Origin: Ruminococcus flavefaciens 007c
GTDB lineage: Bacteria; Bacillota; Clostridia; Oscillospirales; Ruminococcaceae
Assembly: GCF_000571935.1 (NCBI RefSeq)
Contig: NZ_ATAX01000003.1
Span: forward strand, 91,040 to 155,039
Direction: 5' to 3'
DNA length: 64,000 nucleotides
In this document: positions 56,927 to 64,000 of the stretch, piece after piece
Layout: each line of letters opens with the position of its first letter
Position numbering within the stretch: position 1 is the stretch's first letter
Notes under the pieces: model-generated
Told to the model about the DNA's origin: nothing
Databases searched by the model: none
The model's input: the letters and a program-made list of their open reading frames with translations, nothing else
Position numbers and translations under genes: made by a program

Positions 56927-58114
56927 TCATTTCTTCATTACTTTGTAGATAAGATAATACGGGAAGGGTATCTTCATCACCGACCGCATAAAGCCTGTTT
57001 TCCAGGGGCTTCGGCCGAAAGCATGGAGAACTTCCTTTATGCCGCGGCGGAACATTCCCTTCTGTGCGGTGTAATACACCTTTGTACCGTCAATATTATA
57101 AAGGAACGAAAAGAGCCTTGTGTCCTTCAGTGAAGGGCTGGTGCCGAACCTTATCAGCGGCGCTGTAAGCTCACTGTCAGGGGTATCAAGCCCCTTATCG
57201 CAGGCCATGCGGACAAAGTCCAGAGCTCCCTCCTGCCATTCCTTTATGATGCCTTTTACCTTTTCGTCGCCTTCATACTCATAAGGCGCAAAAACGGGAC
57301 AGACCCTGCCGCTGCCGTCACGGCGGTAACCGTATGTGGAGCCGTCATATCCCTGAAAAAGCTTTTCATATCCTCCAAGGAAGCAAAGCACCTTCTTCTC
57401 GGCAGACATATCATACTCATCGTAAATATATCCGTTAACAGGGGAATCCAGCTTATCGTTTGGCGATATACCGACGTAGAATCCCTCGGGAACCAGCTCT
57501 GTTCCCTGCTCCACGCAGAATTTCCCGAGATAATACTGCATATTCCCGTGCCAGCCTATATCGGCTATGGCACATTTTCCTGTCATGCCTGTCTGTATAA
57601 GGTAATCCTTCAGCAGCTTTTCCTGCTGTTCCGACCTCTGACAGATGACGTCCTTATACTCGGAATATACCTTTTTAAATGTATCATTTTTCCCGAGTTC
57701 GTCATATCCCGCCGTCAGCTCGGAAGATATCCTTGTTTTCCTTGAGATCTCAGCTCTTTCCGCTTCGTCAAAGCCGTAATACTCCAGTATCTGGCCGAAG
57801 GTGAAGAACCTCTCCCAGGTCAGATATTTCAGCGAGTCCTCATAGGAGCTGCATTTCCACAGCATCGTCTGTCTCAGGCTCTTTCTCGAAAAATATACGT
57901 ATTCGGCAGCCACCGAACCGTCATTTATTATCTCAAAGGCTTTTTTCATCATATATCCGTCCCGTGAGAAAAAGAATATCCTGTCATAGCCCTTTTTCAA
58001 CAGCTCTTTGTTCAGCCACCTGACAAATCCGTACAAAAACGGTCCGAAGCGTGTGAAGCCGAAACTGTAATACTCCGACCTGCCCTCCTCGGGCGGTATA
58101 AAAGTCTTTTTCAT
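56927..58114 (-). CDS. HAD-like protein of surface polysaccharide loci
   Basis: 395 residues, soluble. The segment RIFFFSRDGYMMKKAFE (about 45-61) resembles the first HAD motif as found in capsule-locus proteins (COG5610 type). Further on are EYVYFSRKSLRQ and a central ADIGWHGNMQYYLG. No classical full HAD catalytic set is evident. It ends near a basic membrane-attracting tail. It lies between DUF4422 and O-antigen ligase-like genes, so it likely takes part in glycan assembly or decoration. Confidence 0.75.
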   Translation of the reverse strand: MKKTFIPPEEGRSEYYSFGFTRFGPFLYGFVRWLNKELLKKGYDRIFFFSRDGYMMKKAFEIINDGSVAAEYVYFSRKSLRQTMLWKCSSYEDSLKYLTWERFFTFGQILEYYGFDEAERAEISRKTRISSELTAGYDELGKNDTFKKVYSEYKDVICQRSEQQEKLLKDYLIQTGMTGKCAIADIGWHGNMQYYLGKFCVEQGTELVPEGFYVGISPNDKLDSPVNGYIYDEYDMSAEKKVLCFLGGYEKLFQGYDGSTYGYRRDGSGRVCPVFAPYEYEGDEKVKGIIKEWQEGALDFVRMACDKGLDTPDSELTAPLIRFGTSPSLKDTRLFSFLYNIDGTKVYYTAQKGMFRRGIKEVLHAFGRSPWKTGFMRSVMKIPFPYYLIYKVMKK

Positions 58115-58123
58115 TGTTATTCC

Positions 58124-58891
58124 TCAGTTGGAAGCCTTTCCTCTTTTAAGCTTCCTTTTTATGAAATTTCCGCCCTTTACGAACCAGTTCTGCTTCTCCA
58201 TGAAGATATAAGGCATATCCGTATATCCCACATGATTGGTCATTATCCATATGTCAAGCAGACGTTCACTGACAAAGCCGAAAACTCTCGCGTCGTTTTT
58301 GCTGTAAGAGCTTATATTGAGCCTTTTTTCAAGCTCAAAAAGTATATCGAAGAGCCACTCACAGTATTTATCCAGCTTGTCGCGCTTCATTATGAACATA
58401 TTGAAGCGATGTCCCCTGGTGCTTTTCATGCTGCTGTCCCACGCACTGAGATAATCGGGATACTTCTCCGAGATTATCTCCCTGGCGGTATCAAGATCAA
58501 CGGCATGATGAGCATGGGCATACTGGCTGTAATTGGTCTCTATCCAGTAATTTCTCGGCTTCGGGAGAAGTACGTCATTCTCCCTGAGCTTCTGCTCCAG
58601 CTGCTTTCCGGTGATGACTCTTTCCTTTTTGCCGCCAAACAGCCTGCCGTCGGAAAAATGTCTCCTGTAATGCGCAAGGCCTATATAATCGGCGTCAAGG
58701 TTCTTCCATGCCCAGTAAAGTCCGGTGAGCTCACAGTAATTGGCATTTTTGGCGCTTATATTGTCGCCTGTATCATCAGGTACATAGCCGATGCTTTCCT
58801 TGCCCTCTGCGCCTACATGAACAGGCATATACACGGGATCGGACGGCATCCAGTACTTCTTGTGCGCTGCTACTATTATCTTTATATCCAT
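58124..58891 (-). CDS. DUF4422 glycosyltransferase-like protein
   Basis: 255 residues. Signature of DUF4422: IIVAAHKKYWMP at the N-terminus, then CELTGLYWAWKN and YIGLAHYRRHF (about 73-83), which are common in capsule and exopolysaccharide clusters and in galactofuranosyl- or glycosyltransferases. Starts inside the epimerase stop (overlap of one base), so translation is coupled. Confidence 0.9.
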   Translation of the reverse strand: MDIKIIVAAHKKYWMPSDPVYMPVHVGAEGKESIGYVPDDTGDNISAKNANYCELTGLYWAWKNLDADYIGLAHYRRHFSDGRLFGGKKERVITGKQLEQKLRENDVLLPKPRNYWIETNYSQYAHAHHAVDLDTAREIISEKYPDYLSAWDSSMKSTRGHRFNMFIMKRDKLDKYCEWLFDILFELEKRLNISSYSKNDARVFGFVSERLLDIWIMTNHVGYTDMPYIFMEKQNWFVKGGNFIKRKLKRGKASN

Positions 58892-59895
58892 CAGTAAAGC
58901 CCTTCTTCTCCGCAGTCCCTGAACCAGTCCCTGAAGCTCTCCTCAAGGGTATAGCCGAAGGAAAAGCCTGTATCAGCAAGCTTTTTTCCGCTTATATTCG
59001 TAGAAACCATGAGCTTCTTCACACGGTCGGGGTGTATACCCACTTTTTTTCCGCCAACAGGTCCTATGACCTTTGCTGCCGTCATGAGTACCGTTCCGTT
59101 TATCATAGGTATCCTTGACGAAAGCTCCGTCGCTTTTTTCATGGCTTCACATATCTGCTCTATGGTATAGGGCGGATCGAAGGTGCAGTTTATAACATCG
59201 CTGCCTCTGAAGCTGTGGTCTATCATGCGGTACTTCATGAACCTGACCAGATCCTTCACGTATATACACGCCTTTACGGTATCTTTTCTGCCTGCATAAA
59301 AGTAATAATGTCCCTTTATGCCCTTATAGAGCCTGGTCATATTGCCGTGCTCGCCTTTTCCGTACACAATACCCGGACGAAGTATGGTAAGCTCCCTGCT
59401 GCTGTCTCTCACAGACCATTTCTCATGTATCTTCTCGGCAGTGAGCTTGCTTATGCCGTAAGGAGTATTCGGCATGGGCAGTGATCTCTCCGTCTTTAAC
59501 GCCTCGGCTGCACCATAGGGCGCTATGGACGAGGTAAAAAGTATCTTCCTGATACCGTGCTTCTCCGCAAATTCCGTAATGTTCTCCGCACCGCGGATAT
59601 TGGTCTCGAAGTATTCCCTGTCCCTGTGCCCGGGAGTCCTGTGGACAGCAGACAGGTTGAAGATGATATCGTCGGCTGTGGTTTCAAAGTCCGCCTCTAT
59701 ATGCTTTCTTACATCGCAGCGGATATATCTCACCCCTTCATTTTTTTCAACGATCCCCGGAACTACGCCTTCTTCTCCGGGCATTACTATATCAAGATCA
59801 TAGATCTTATCCTGCTCCTTCATACATTCAGACCTGAGCAGATGTATAAGATGAGTACCTATAAAACCTGAGCCTCCGAATATAATGTAATTCAT
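58891..59895 (-). CDS. NAD-dependent epimerase/dehydratase (extended SDR)
   Basis: 334 residues. Rossmann motif GGSGFIGTHL (residues 6-15) and catalytic YGISKLTAEK (Tyr-x3-Lys, about 140-149), so it is an extended short-chain dehydrogenase that modifies a nucleotide sugar. The exact reaction is not readable. ATG 59895 has GGGGAG upstream. First gene of the polysaccharide cluster, with its own promoter. Confidence 0.92.
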   Translation of the reverse strand: MNYIIFGGSGFIGTHLIHLLRSECMKEQDKIYDLDIVMPGEEGVVPGIVEKNEGVRYIRCDVRKHIEADFETTADDIIFNLSAVHRTPGHRDREYFETNIRGAENITEFAEKHGIRKILFTSSIAPYGAAEALKTERSLPMPNTPYGISKLTAEKIHEKWSVRDSSRELTILRPGIVYGKGEHGNMTRLYKGIKGHYYFYAGRKDTVKACIYVKDLVRFMKYRMIDHSFRGSDVINCTFDPPYTIEQICEAMKKATELSSRIPMINGTVLMTAAKVIGPVGGKKVGIHPDRVKKLMVSTNISGKKLADTGFSFGYTLEESFRDWFRDCGEEGLY

Positions 59896-59970
59896 GTGCC
59901 AACTCCCCTCTGAGGACTGTATTTCAGACATTCACTGTGAACGCCGCTTATATGTTTGATATATATTTTT

Positions 59971-59999
59971 ATTATACATTAACAGGGCAAAATAGTCAA
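59971..59999 (-). promoter_or_regulatory. Promoter of the polysaccharide cluster
   Basis: Minus strand: -35 TTGACT (59994-59999), 17-bp spacer, -10 TATAAT (59971-59976). Confidence 0.75.
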
Positions 60000-60084
60000 T
60001 ATCAATCGTCTTACTTCTGCTCATAAATACGTCGCGAATTCACGTCATGATTTTTAACAAAATGTAAATACTATCCCCCGATAC

Positions 60085-60113
60085 TTGAAATCCTTATTAA
60101 AATAATATATAAT
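60085..60113 (+). promoter_or_regulatory. Promoter of the large dockerin protein gene
   Basis: -35 TTGAAA (60085-60090), 17-bp spacer, -10 TATAAT (60108-60113), 30 bp before the ATG. Confidence 0.75.
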
Positions 60114-60143
60114 GCAAATATAATGATATAAGGAGGGATCACT

Positions 60144-62594
60144 ATGATGATCAAAAAACTGATAGCTGTACTGTCAGCTGTCACAATTATGGGGACCGGA
60201 GCCGCATACAGCGGCAGCCTTGAAGGCTTTAAAAATTCTTTCGCTGCGGAGACCTCCGCAGAACAGAATGAGACCTGCAAGGTCATGATCTCGGTAAAGG
60301 CCGTAAACGAAAAGCTCCCGGGGGAGCTGAAGGCAAAGCTTATTGCTGTTAAAGGGGAAGAAAAAACAGAGCTTGCCGAATGGTCGCCCGCGGATACGGA
60401 TGTAAAGGAGATCGGAGATCTCGAATACAGCGATGATGTGAGCTACAGGATCGTTTTTGAGGGCGCTCCCGAAGGCTTCAGGCTCCCTGACGAAACAAAC
60501 GTTAAACTTGCAAAAAAAGGCAGCGTTGACAAAATAGTTATCATCGGCTTCTCAAACACTCGTTTCCCAGGATTTACTTTCCCCATAACCAACGGAGATG
60601 AACTACATTTCAACAGAAGATACCTGTATTCCACCGAGACTTCAAAGGCCATATACAATGCCACATTGGGCAAGGAGATCGATGAAGCATACATAACAGA
60701 CGATAATGGATTCAGATACGTTAACGACAGATCTGATACCAATTCCGCTTTTGTAGTGCCTGACGGTCACTACAAAGCCTATGTAAAGCCCGCAGAGGGA
60801 TACAGATTCGTAAAGAAATACAGCGGTTCCGCCCTAGTCTTCAACGACATGGAGAATATCCCCATTGCTCATTTTGAAAAAGATCTTTCCGAAGGTATCG
60901 AATTCAACGTCAAGTACGGCAAAGCCGATCAGGCTCTGGATTTCTGCATTGAAAAGATCCCCTCGGATGAGAAAAGCTGTTCGGCAAATGTTTCCGTAGT
61001 GGACGCTGATACAGGCGAGCTGCTGAAAGGCTGCATCGTTGAACTGGACGAGAATTTCACCAAGAGCAACGGTCATCTGAGATGGTCTACCTCGGATCAG
61101 AATCCTGTAAAGGTAGATGCTCTTTATGAAATTGACAGAGACTACTGCTTCAAGGTAAAAAATACTCCCTTATGCTATGAGCCCTGTGTTGAAAACGAGT
61201 TCAGATTCGAGAAACAGGGCGAGCAAAAGGAAATCGTGCTCAAAGTTAAACGTACCATGACCGATAAGGAAGCAGCTGCACTGAAGACAGTGGAGCTACC
61301 CAAGGAAGATCCCGTGCCTGTTGACTCGGAGCACTGTGCTGTGACTGTGGGCTACTATGACATGAAGACACGCACCGCTGTCAAAAATCAGAAGGTAAGC
61401 ATAGTAGAGTATGTCGGCGGCAAAAAAGCAGATTCCAAGGAGCTCATCAGCTGGAAATCAGACGAGGAGCCCGTGAAAACTGTTACGGATATCGAATTCC
61501 ATGAAGATTCCGAATACTACATCACCTTCAATGATGACAACATCTTTAAATCACAATACAATAACTCAGGCAGGATAAAGCTTTATTTCAGCAAGGGCGG
61601 CGATACCGAAAAGATCGCAGTACCAGGTTATGTCTCAGGAGTAGCCTATGTCAATGCAGAATGCTATCAGTGCACATATACATCTTCTATGAAAGAGATC
61701 AGGAACATCAATCCTTTCAATTCAAACGATGACATACTGAAAAGCGCAGGAGTATATGATGACAATGGCTACAGGTACAGCTTCAGCTCTGCTCTTTCGC
61801 CTTATGCTCTCGGCGGAGGCGCTCTGCCCGACGGTGACTACACTCTGAAATGCGTTCCCGGTGATGATTACAGATTCATTTCCACAGGCAGTCAGACAGC
61901 TGTAATGGATATGCTGATGAAAAGAACCACCGAGGATAATATCATCAGGAATGAGGAAAACGGCAAAAACGGTATGCGCTTCACTGTAAAGGACGGCATA
62001 GCCGAACAGGACATAACGCTCTTCCTCGAAAGCGTTCCCACAGCAGAAACAAGCTGCTCCGCTGATATTTCCATCGTTGACGCACAAACAAACGAGCCCG
62101 TGAAGGGTATCCACGCTCAGCTTATCGGCGGAAGTATCAATACAAACAATATCCTGAACTGGGACACTGACGATACTCCCGTAAAGACATTCGACAACCT
62201 TTTATATACCAAAAAGAATTACGGCGTAAAGCTTTTCAACGTGCCGGAATGCTATAAAAATGCTCCGACCTGTATTGCAGCAAGCTTCTCCTTCGACGAA
62301 TACGGTGAGCATAAGGATATTGTCATAAAGCTCGAGAAAGCTTATTCTCTCGGTGATGTAGACAACGACGGACAGGTGAATTCAGTTGACGCATCCTCTG
62401 TTCTTTCCTACTATTCCAAGGTCTCAACAAAACAGGACGGCGGTTACACTGACAGTCAGAAGCTCGCCGCAGATGTTGACAAAGACGGCAGCATAAACTC
62501 CGTTGATGCTTCAAAGATACTTTCTTACTATGCGTATGTATCAACTGCCAAGGAAGACGTTAAAACACCCGAGGAGTATATAAATACCCTTTAA
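60144..62594 (+). CDS. Large secreted dockerin protein without known catalytic domain
   Basis: 816 residues; AGGAGGG precedes the ATG. Signal peptide (about 1-35), then a beta-rich body and a C-terminal dockerin (about 733-800) with two matched calcium loops (DVDNDGQVNSVDASSVLSYY and DVDKDGSINSVDASKILSYY). The body is an internal duplication: blocks around 150-370 and 495-730 share the order DDNGFRY/DDNGYRY, PDGHYKA/PDGDYTL, CSANVSVVDADTGE/CSADISIVDAQTNE and GEQKEIVLK/GEHKDIVIK. The last elements resemble Cna_B or SpaA-like beta sandwiches. A structural or adhesive role in the cellulosome is plausible; no catalytic motif was found. Confidence 0.88.
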   Translation: MMIKKLIAVLSAVTIMGTGAAYSGSLEGFKNSFAAETSAEQNETCKVMISVKAVNEKLPGELKAKLIAVKGEEKTELAEWSPADTDVKEIGDLEYSDDVSYRIVFEGAPEGFRLPDETNVKLAKKGSVDKIVIIGFSNTRFPGFTFPITNGDELHFNRRYLYSTETSKAIYNATLGKEIDEAYITDDNGFRYVNDRSDTNSAFVVPDGHYKAYVKPAEGYRFVKKYSGSALVFNDMENIPIAHFEKDLSEGIEFNVKYGKADQALDFCIEKIPSDEKSCSANVSVVDADTGELLKGCIVELDENFTKSNGHLRWSTSDQNPVKVDALYEIDRDYCFKVKNTPLCYEPCVENEFRFEKQGEQKEIVLKVKRTMTDKEAAALKTVELPKEDPVPVDSEHCAVTVGYYDMKTRTAVKNQKVSIVEYVGGKKADSKELISWKSDEEPVKTVTDIEFHEDSEYYITFNDDNIFKSQYNNSGRIKLYFSKGGDTEKIAVPGYVSGVAYVNAECYQCTYTSSMKEIRNINPFNSNDDILKSAGVYDDNGYRYSFSSALSPYALGGGALPDGDYTLKCVPGDDYRFISTGSQTAVMDMLMKRTTEDNIIRNEENGKNGMRFTVKDGIAEQDITLFLESVPTAETSCSADISIVDAQTNEPVKGIHAQLIGGSINTNNILNWDTDDTPVKTFDNLLYTKKNYGVKLFNVPECYKNAPTCIAASFSFDEYGEHKDIVIKLEKAYSLGDVDNDGQVNSVDASSVLSYYSKVSTKQDGGYTDSQKLAADVDKDGSINSVDASKILSYYAYVSTAKEDVKTPEEYINTL

Positions 62595-62619
62595 TAATCG
62601 TAAAGTGATATAAAACAAA

Positions 62620-62646
62620 CAGAGTCGGGAAAATCTCCCGACTCTG
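62620..62646. terminator. Bidirectional terminator
   Basis: CAGAGTCGGGA (62620-62630) pairs perfectly with TCCCGACTCTG (62636-62646); TTTG follows on the plus strand. It separates two convergent dockerin genes. Confidence 0.85.
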
Positions 62647-62670
62647 TTTGCGTAAAAGGTAAATTATGTC

Positions 62671-64000
62671 TTATAAGCTTGCAACTTTACCGATGAGGAA
62701 CTCCTGTATCATGAGTGCGTCATCAGCTGTAAGTCCCTTTGTGGACTTGTCAACATCGGCATTGACCTTGCCCTGTTCGGTAAGATGCTTCTCGGCAGTA
62801 CCTTCAAGTCCGTATTTGTTTGGATTAGCCAGTGCCTGCATGATGAGAATAGCATCTGCCAGATCAAGATTGCCGTCGTCGTTGGCATCTCCTGCCTTCT
62901 TTACAGTAAGCTCAGGTTCAGCAGTAGTGGTCGTTGTAGTTGTTGTTGTGGTGGCAGTAGTAGTTGTTGTAGTTGTAGCGGTAGTAGTAGTGGTCGTTGT
63001 AGTAGATGTGGTAGTTGTTACAGGAGGTGCCAGAGAAGTGATATAATCATCTATAACACCCGCAAAGAAATTACCGATCTTCTTATATCCGGTTCCATTG
63101 GGATGGAGCTGGTCTCCACTGATATCATTCATGCCGTTGAGACAGCCGTGAACGTCGGCAAATCTTACGTTCTTGCCCTTGTTTGCGTACTCCTCGGCAA
63201 CGCTCTTTACGGTATTGTTGTAGTTTGCGATCTTCTGCGTATTTCCGCCGTAGGCTGTATGCTCGGGAACTGAGCAGAGGAAGATCATACCGCCTGAAGG
63301 CATATCTCCAAGCATATAATCCAACATAGAGCGGAGATCAGCTGCACAAGCGTCCATTGAGCGGTTAGCTGTGAGGTCGTTCGTACCGATCATAAGCAGT
63401 ATGATATCAGGCTGTGTCTTCTTTACTACATCGTTGTTCTTGAGCTCATTGTATAAGCTTCCCTTACCGCCCTGCTGCTGTCCCCAGCTGGGTACTTCCT
63501 TGATCTGGTAACCGCTGAAGCCTGCATGGTCTGTATCATAGGTGATACCGTTGGATGAATTGCTTCTGTCACGATTGGGACCAACCATATCGATCTTAGT
63601 ATAGCCCAACTTGGAAAGAGCGTCAAAGAGATACTTTCTGTAACCGCCCTGCTCGCCGTCGCCGTTTGTTATTGAGTCGCCTGCGGGCAGTATCTTTATG
63701 GTCTTGTTCTTGTCAACATTGCTCGAAGGAGGCTGTGTGGTTATAGGATCTGTTATTACAGGCTGCTGTGACGGATCAATCGAAAGCAGAGGCTTTGTGC
63801 CCTTAACACCAGCGTAAGCTCCGTCAACATAGAAGTCAGTGAGACTGTCGGGAGCTTCGATATAGAGCTCAAGTCCCGATGCGTCGGCAGGAATGGTGTA
63901 TGAAGCATTTGAAAGATCTGTCCACTGTCCCTTTGCAGCAGAAACAGTCTTTACTTCATCGTAATTATCCTTGCCGTTTGCGTCTGTATACTGAAGTGTT
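62671..64000 (-). CDS. SGNH (CE2/CE3-like) esterase with CBM and dockerin, N-terminus outside window
   Basis: About 440 C-terminal residues are present; the frame is open through the right edge. Order: end of a carbohydrate-binding module like that of the CE1 protein (KGQWTDLSNASYTIPADASG, FYVDGAYAG); Pro/Thr/Gln linker; SGNH hydrolase domain with LPAGDSITNG (Ser block I), MIGTNDL (block III) and DQLHPNGTGY (Asp and His of block V); Thr-rich linker; and a dockerin (GDANDDGNLDLADAILIMQ, ADVDKSTKGLTADDALMIQ). The layout fits CE3-type acetyl xylan esterases of ruminococcal cellulosomes. Confidence 0.9.
   Translation of the reverse strand, partial: TLQYTDANGKDNYDEVKTVSAAKGQWTDLSNASYTIPADASGLELYIEAPDSLTDFYVDGAYAGVKGTKPLLSIDPSQQPVITDPITTQPPSSNVDKNKTIKILPAGDSITNGDGEQGGYRKYLFDALSKLGYTKIDMVGPNRDRSNSSNGITYDTDHAGFSGYQIKEVPSWGQQQGGKGSLYNELKNNDVVKKTQPDIILLMIGTNDLTANRSMDACAADLRSMLDYMLGDMPSGGMIFLCSVPEHTAYGGNTQKIANYNNTVKSVAEEYANKGKNVRFADVHGCLNGMNDISGDQLHPNGTGYKKIGNFFAGVIDDYITSLAPPVTTTTSTTTTTTTTATTTTTTTATTTTTTTTTTAEPELTVKKAGDANDDGNLDLADAILIMQALANPNKYGLEGTAEKHLTEQGKVNADVDKSTKGLTADDALMIQEFLIGKVASL

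Noticed and set aside
58232..58897. Plus-strand frame of 221 codons
   Set aside because: Antisense of the DUF4422 gene.
62930..63020. Apparent tandem repeat like a CRISPR or microsatellite
   Set aside because: It is the codon repetition of a Thr-rich linker in the SGNH esterase, with no spacers; the same holds for 26685-26740 and 53460-53575.
14721..64000. tRNA, rRNA, tmRNA or known riboswitch
   Set aside because: Intergenic stretches were read on both strands; no cloverleaf, T-box, conserved riboswitch core or rRNA segment was recognised. A covariance-model scan would be the decisive check.

Overview
The window looks like chromosomal DNA of a cellulolytic or xylanolytic Ruminococcus-like member of the Clostridia. 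The grounds are a Firmicutes-style dcw cluster (mraZ-rsmH-ftsL-pbp), mreBCD, spoVG, SpoIID and SpoIIQ-like proteins, consistent AGGAGG ribosome binding sites with near-consensus sigma-A promoters, and at least four ORFs with dockerin modules (CE1 esterases, an SGNH esterase, a large non-catalytic protein and one truncated gene), which points to a cellulosome. I see no rRNA, tRNA, CRISPR array, insertion sequence or prophage. Species assignment is inference.

Layout. 1-3.9 kb: dcw cluster on the minus strand, cut by the left edge inside a class B PBP, with a striking array of putative MraZ boxes upstream of mraZ. 4-8.5 kb: minus-strand run cinA(pncC) - sortase B - sortase B - SpoIID-domain protein. 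8.6-11.5 kb: cysteine desulfurase, a membrane-anchored unknown and thiI (tRNA 4-thiouridine). 11.6-14.7 kb: a YfhO-type membrane protein and a NUDIX hydrolase. 14.8-18.7 kb: spoVG, murC, lexA and two poorly known genes. 18.8-28 kb: zapA, U32 peptidase-like protein, dut, DUF4321, mreBCD, PBP2 and an M23 (SpoIIQ-like) protein. 28-33.2 kb: aldolase, a small membrane protein, then a DtxR-type regulator - murL - murD - Bfd-like operon. 33.3-37.5 kb: an orphan PglX-like adenine methyltransferase, a GNAT acetyltransferase and xylulokinase. 37.6-45.8 kb: membrane proteins (a repeat-bearing unknown, VanZ, AEC transporter, second YfhO), a ROK-type regulator and a zinc-ribbon/LEA-like protein. 46-51.4 kb: Fur-family regulator with a lipoprotein, DUF2225, tex and an alpha/beta hydrolase. 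51.5-52.5 kb: two 5'-truncated genes joined head to head. 52.6-55.2 kb: duplicated CE1 esterase. 55.4-59.9 kb: a four-gene surface polysaccharide cluster. 60.1-64 kb: a large dockerin protein and a dockerin SGNH esterase cut by the right edge.

The main theme is the cell envelope: septal and lateral peptidoglycan synthesis (dcw, mre, PBPs, murC, murD, murL), surface anchoring (sortases), glycan assembly (YfhO, O-antigen ligase-like, DUF4422) and cellulosomal esterases. The observations most worth following up are the murL-murD operon, an intergenic element of at least 60 bp present twice in non-homologous contexts, the 10-bp-phased MraZ-box array, the truncated-gene junction near 52053 and the orphan PglX-like enzyme.
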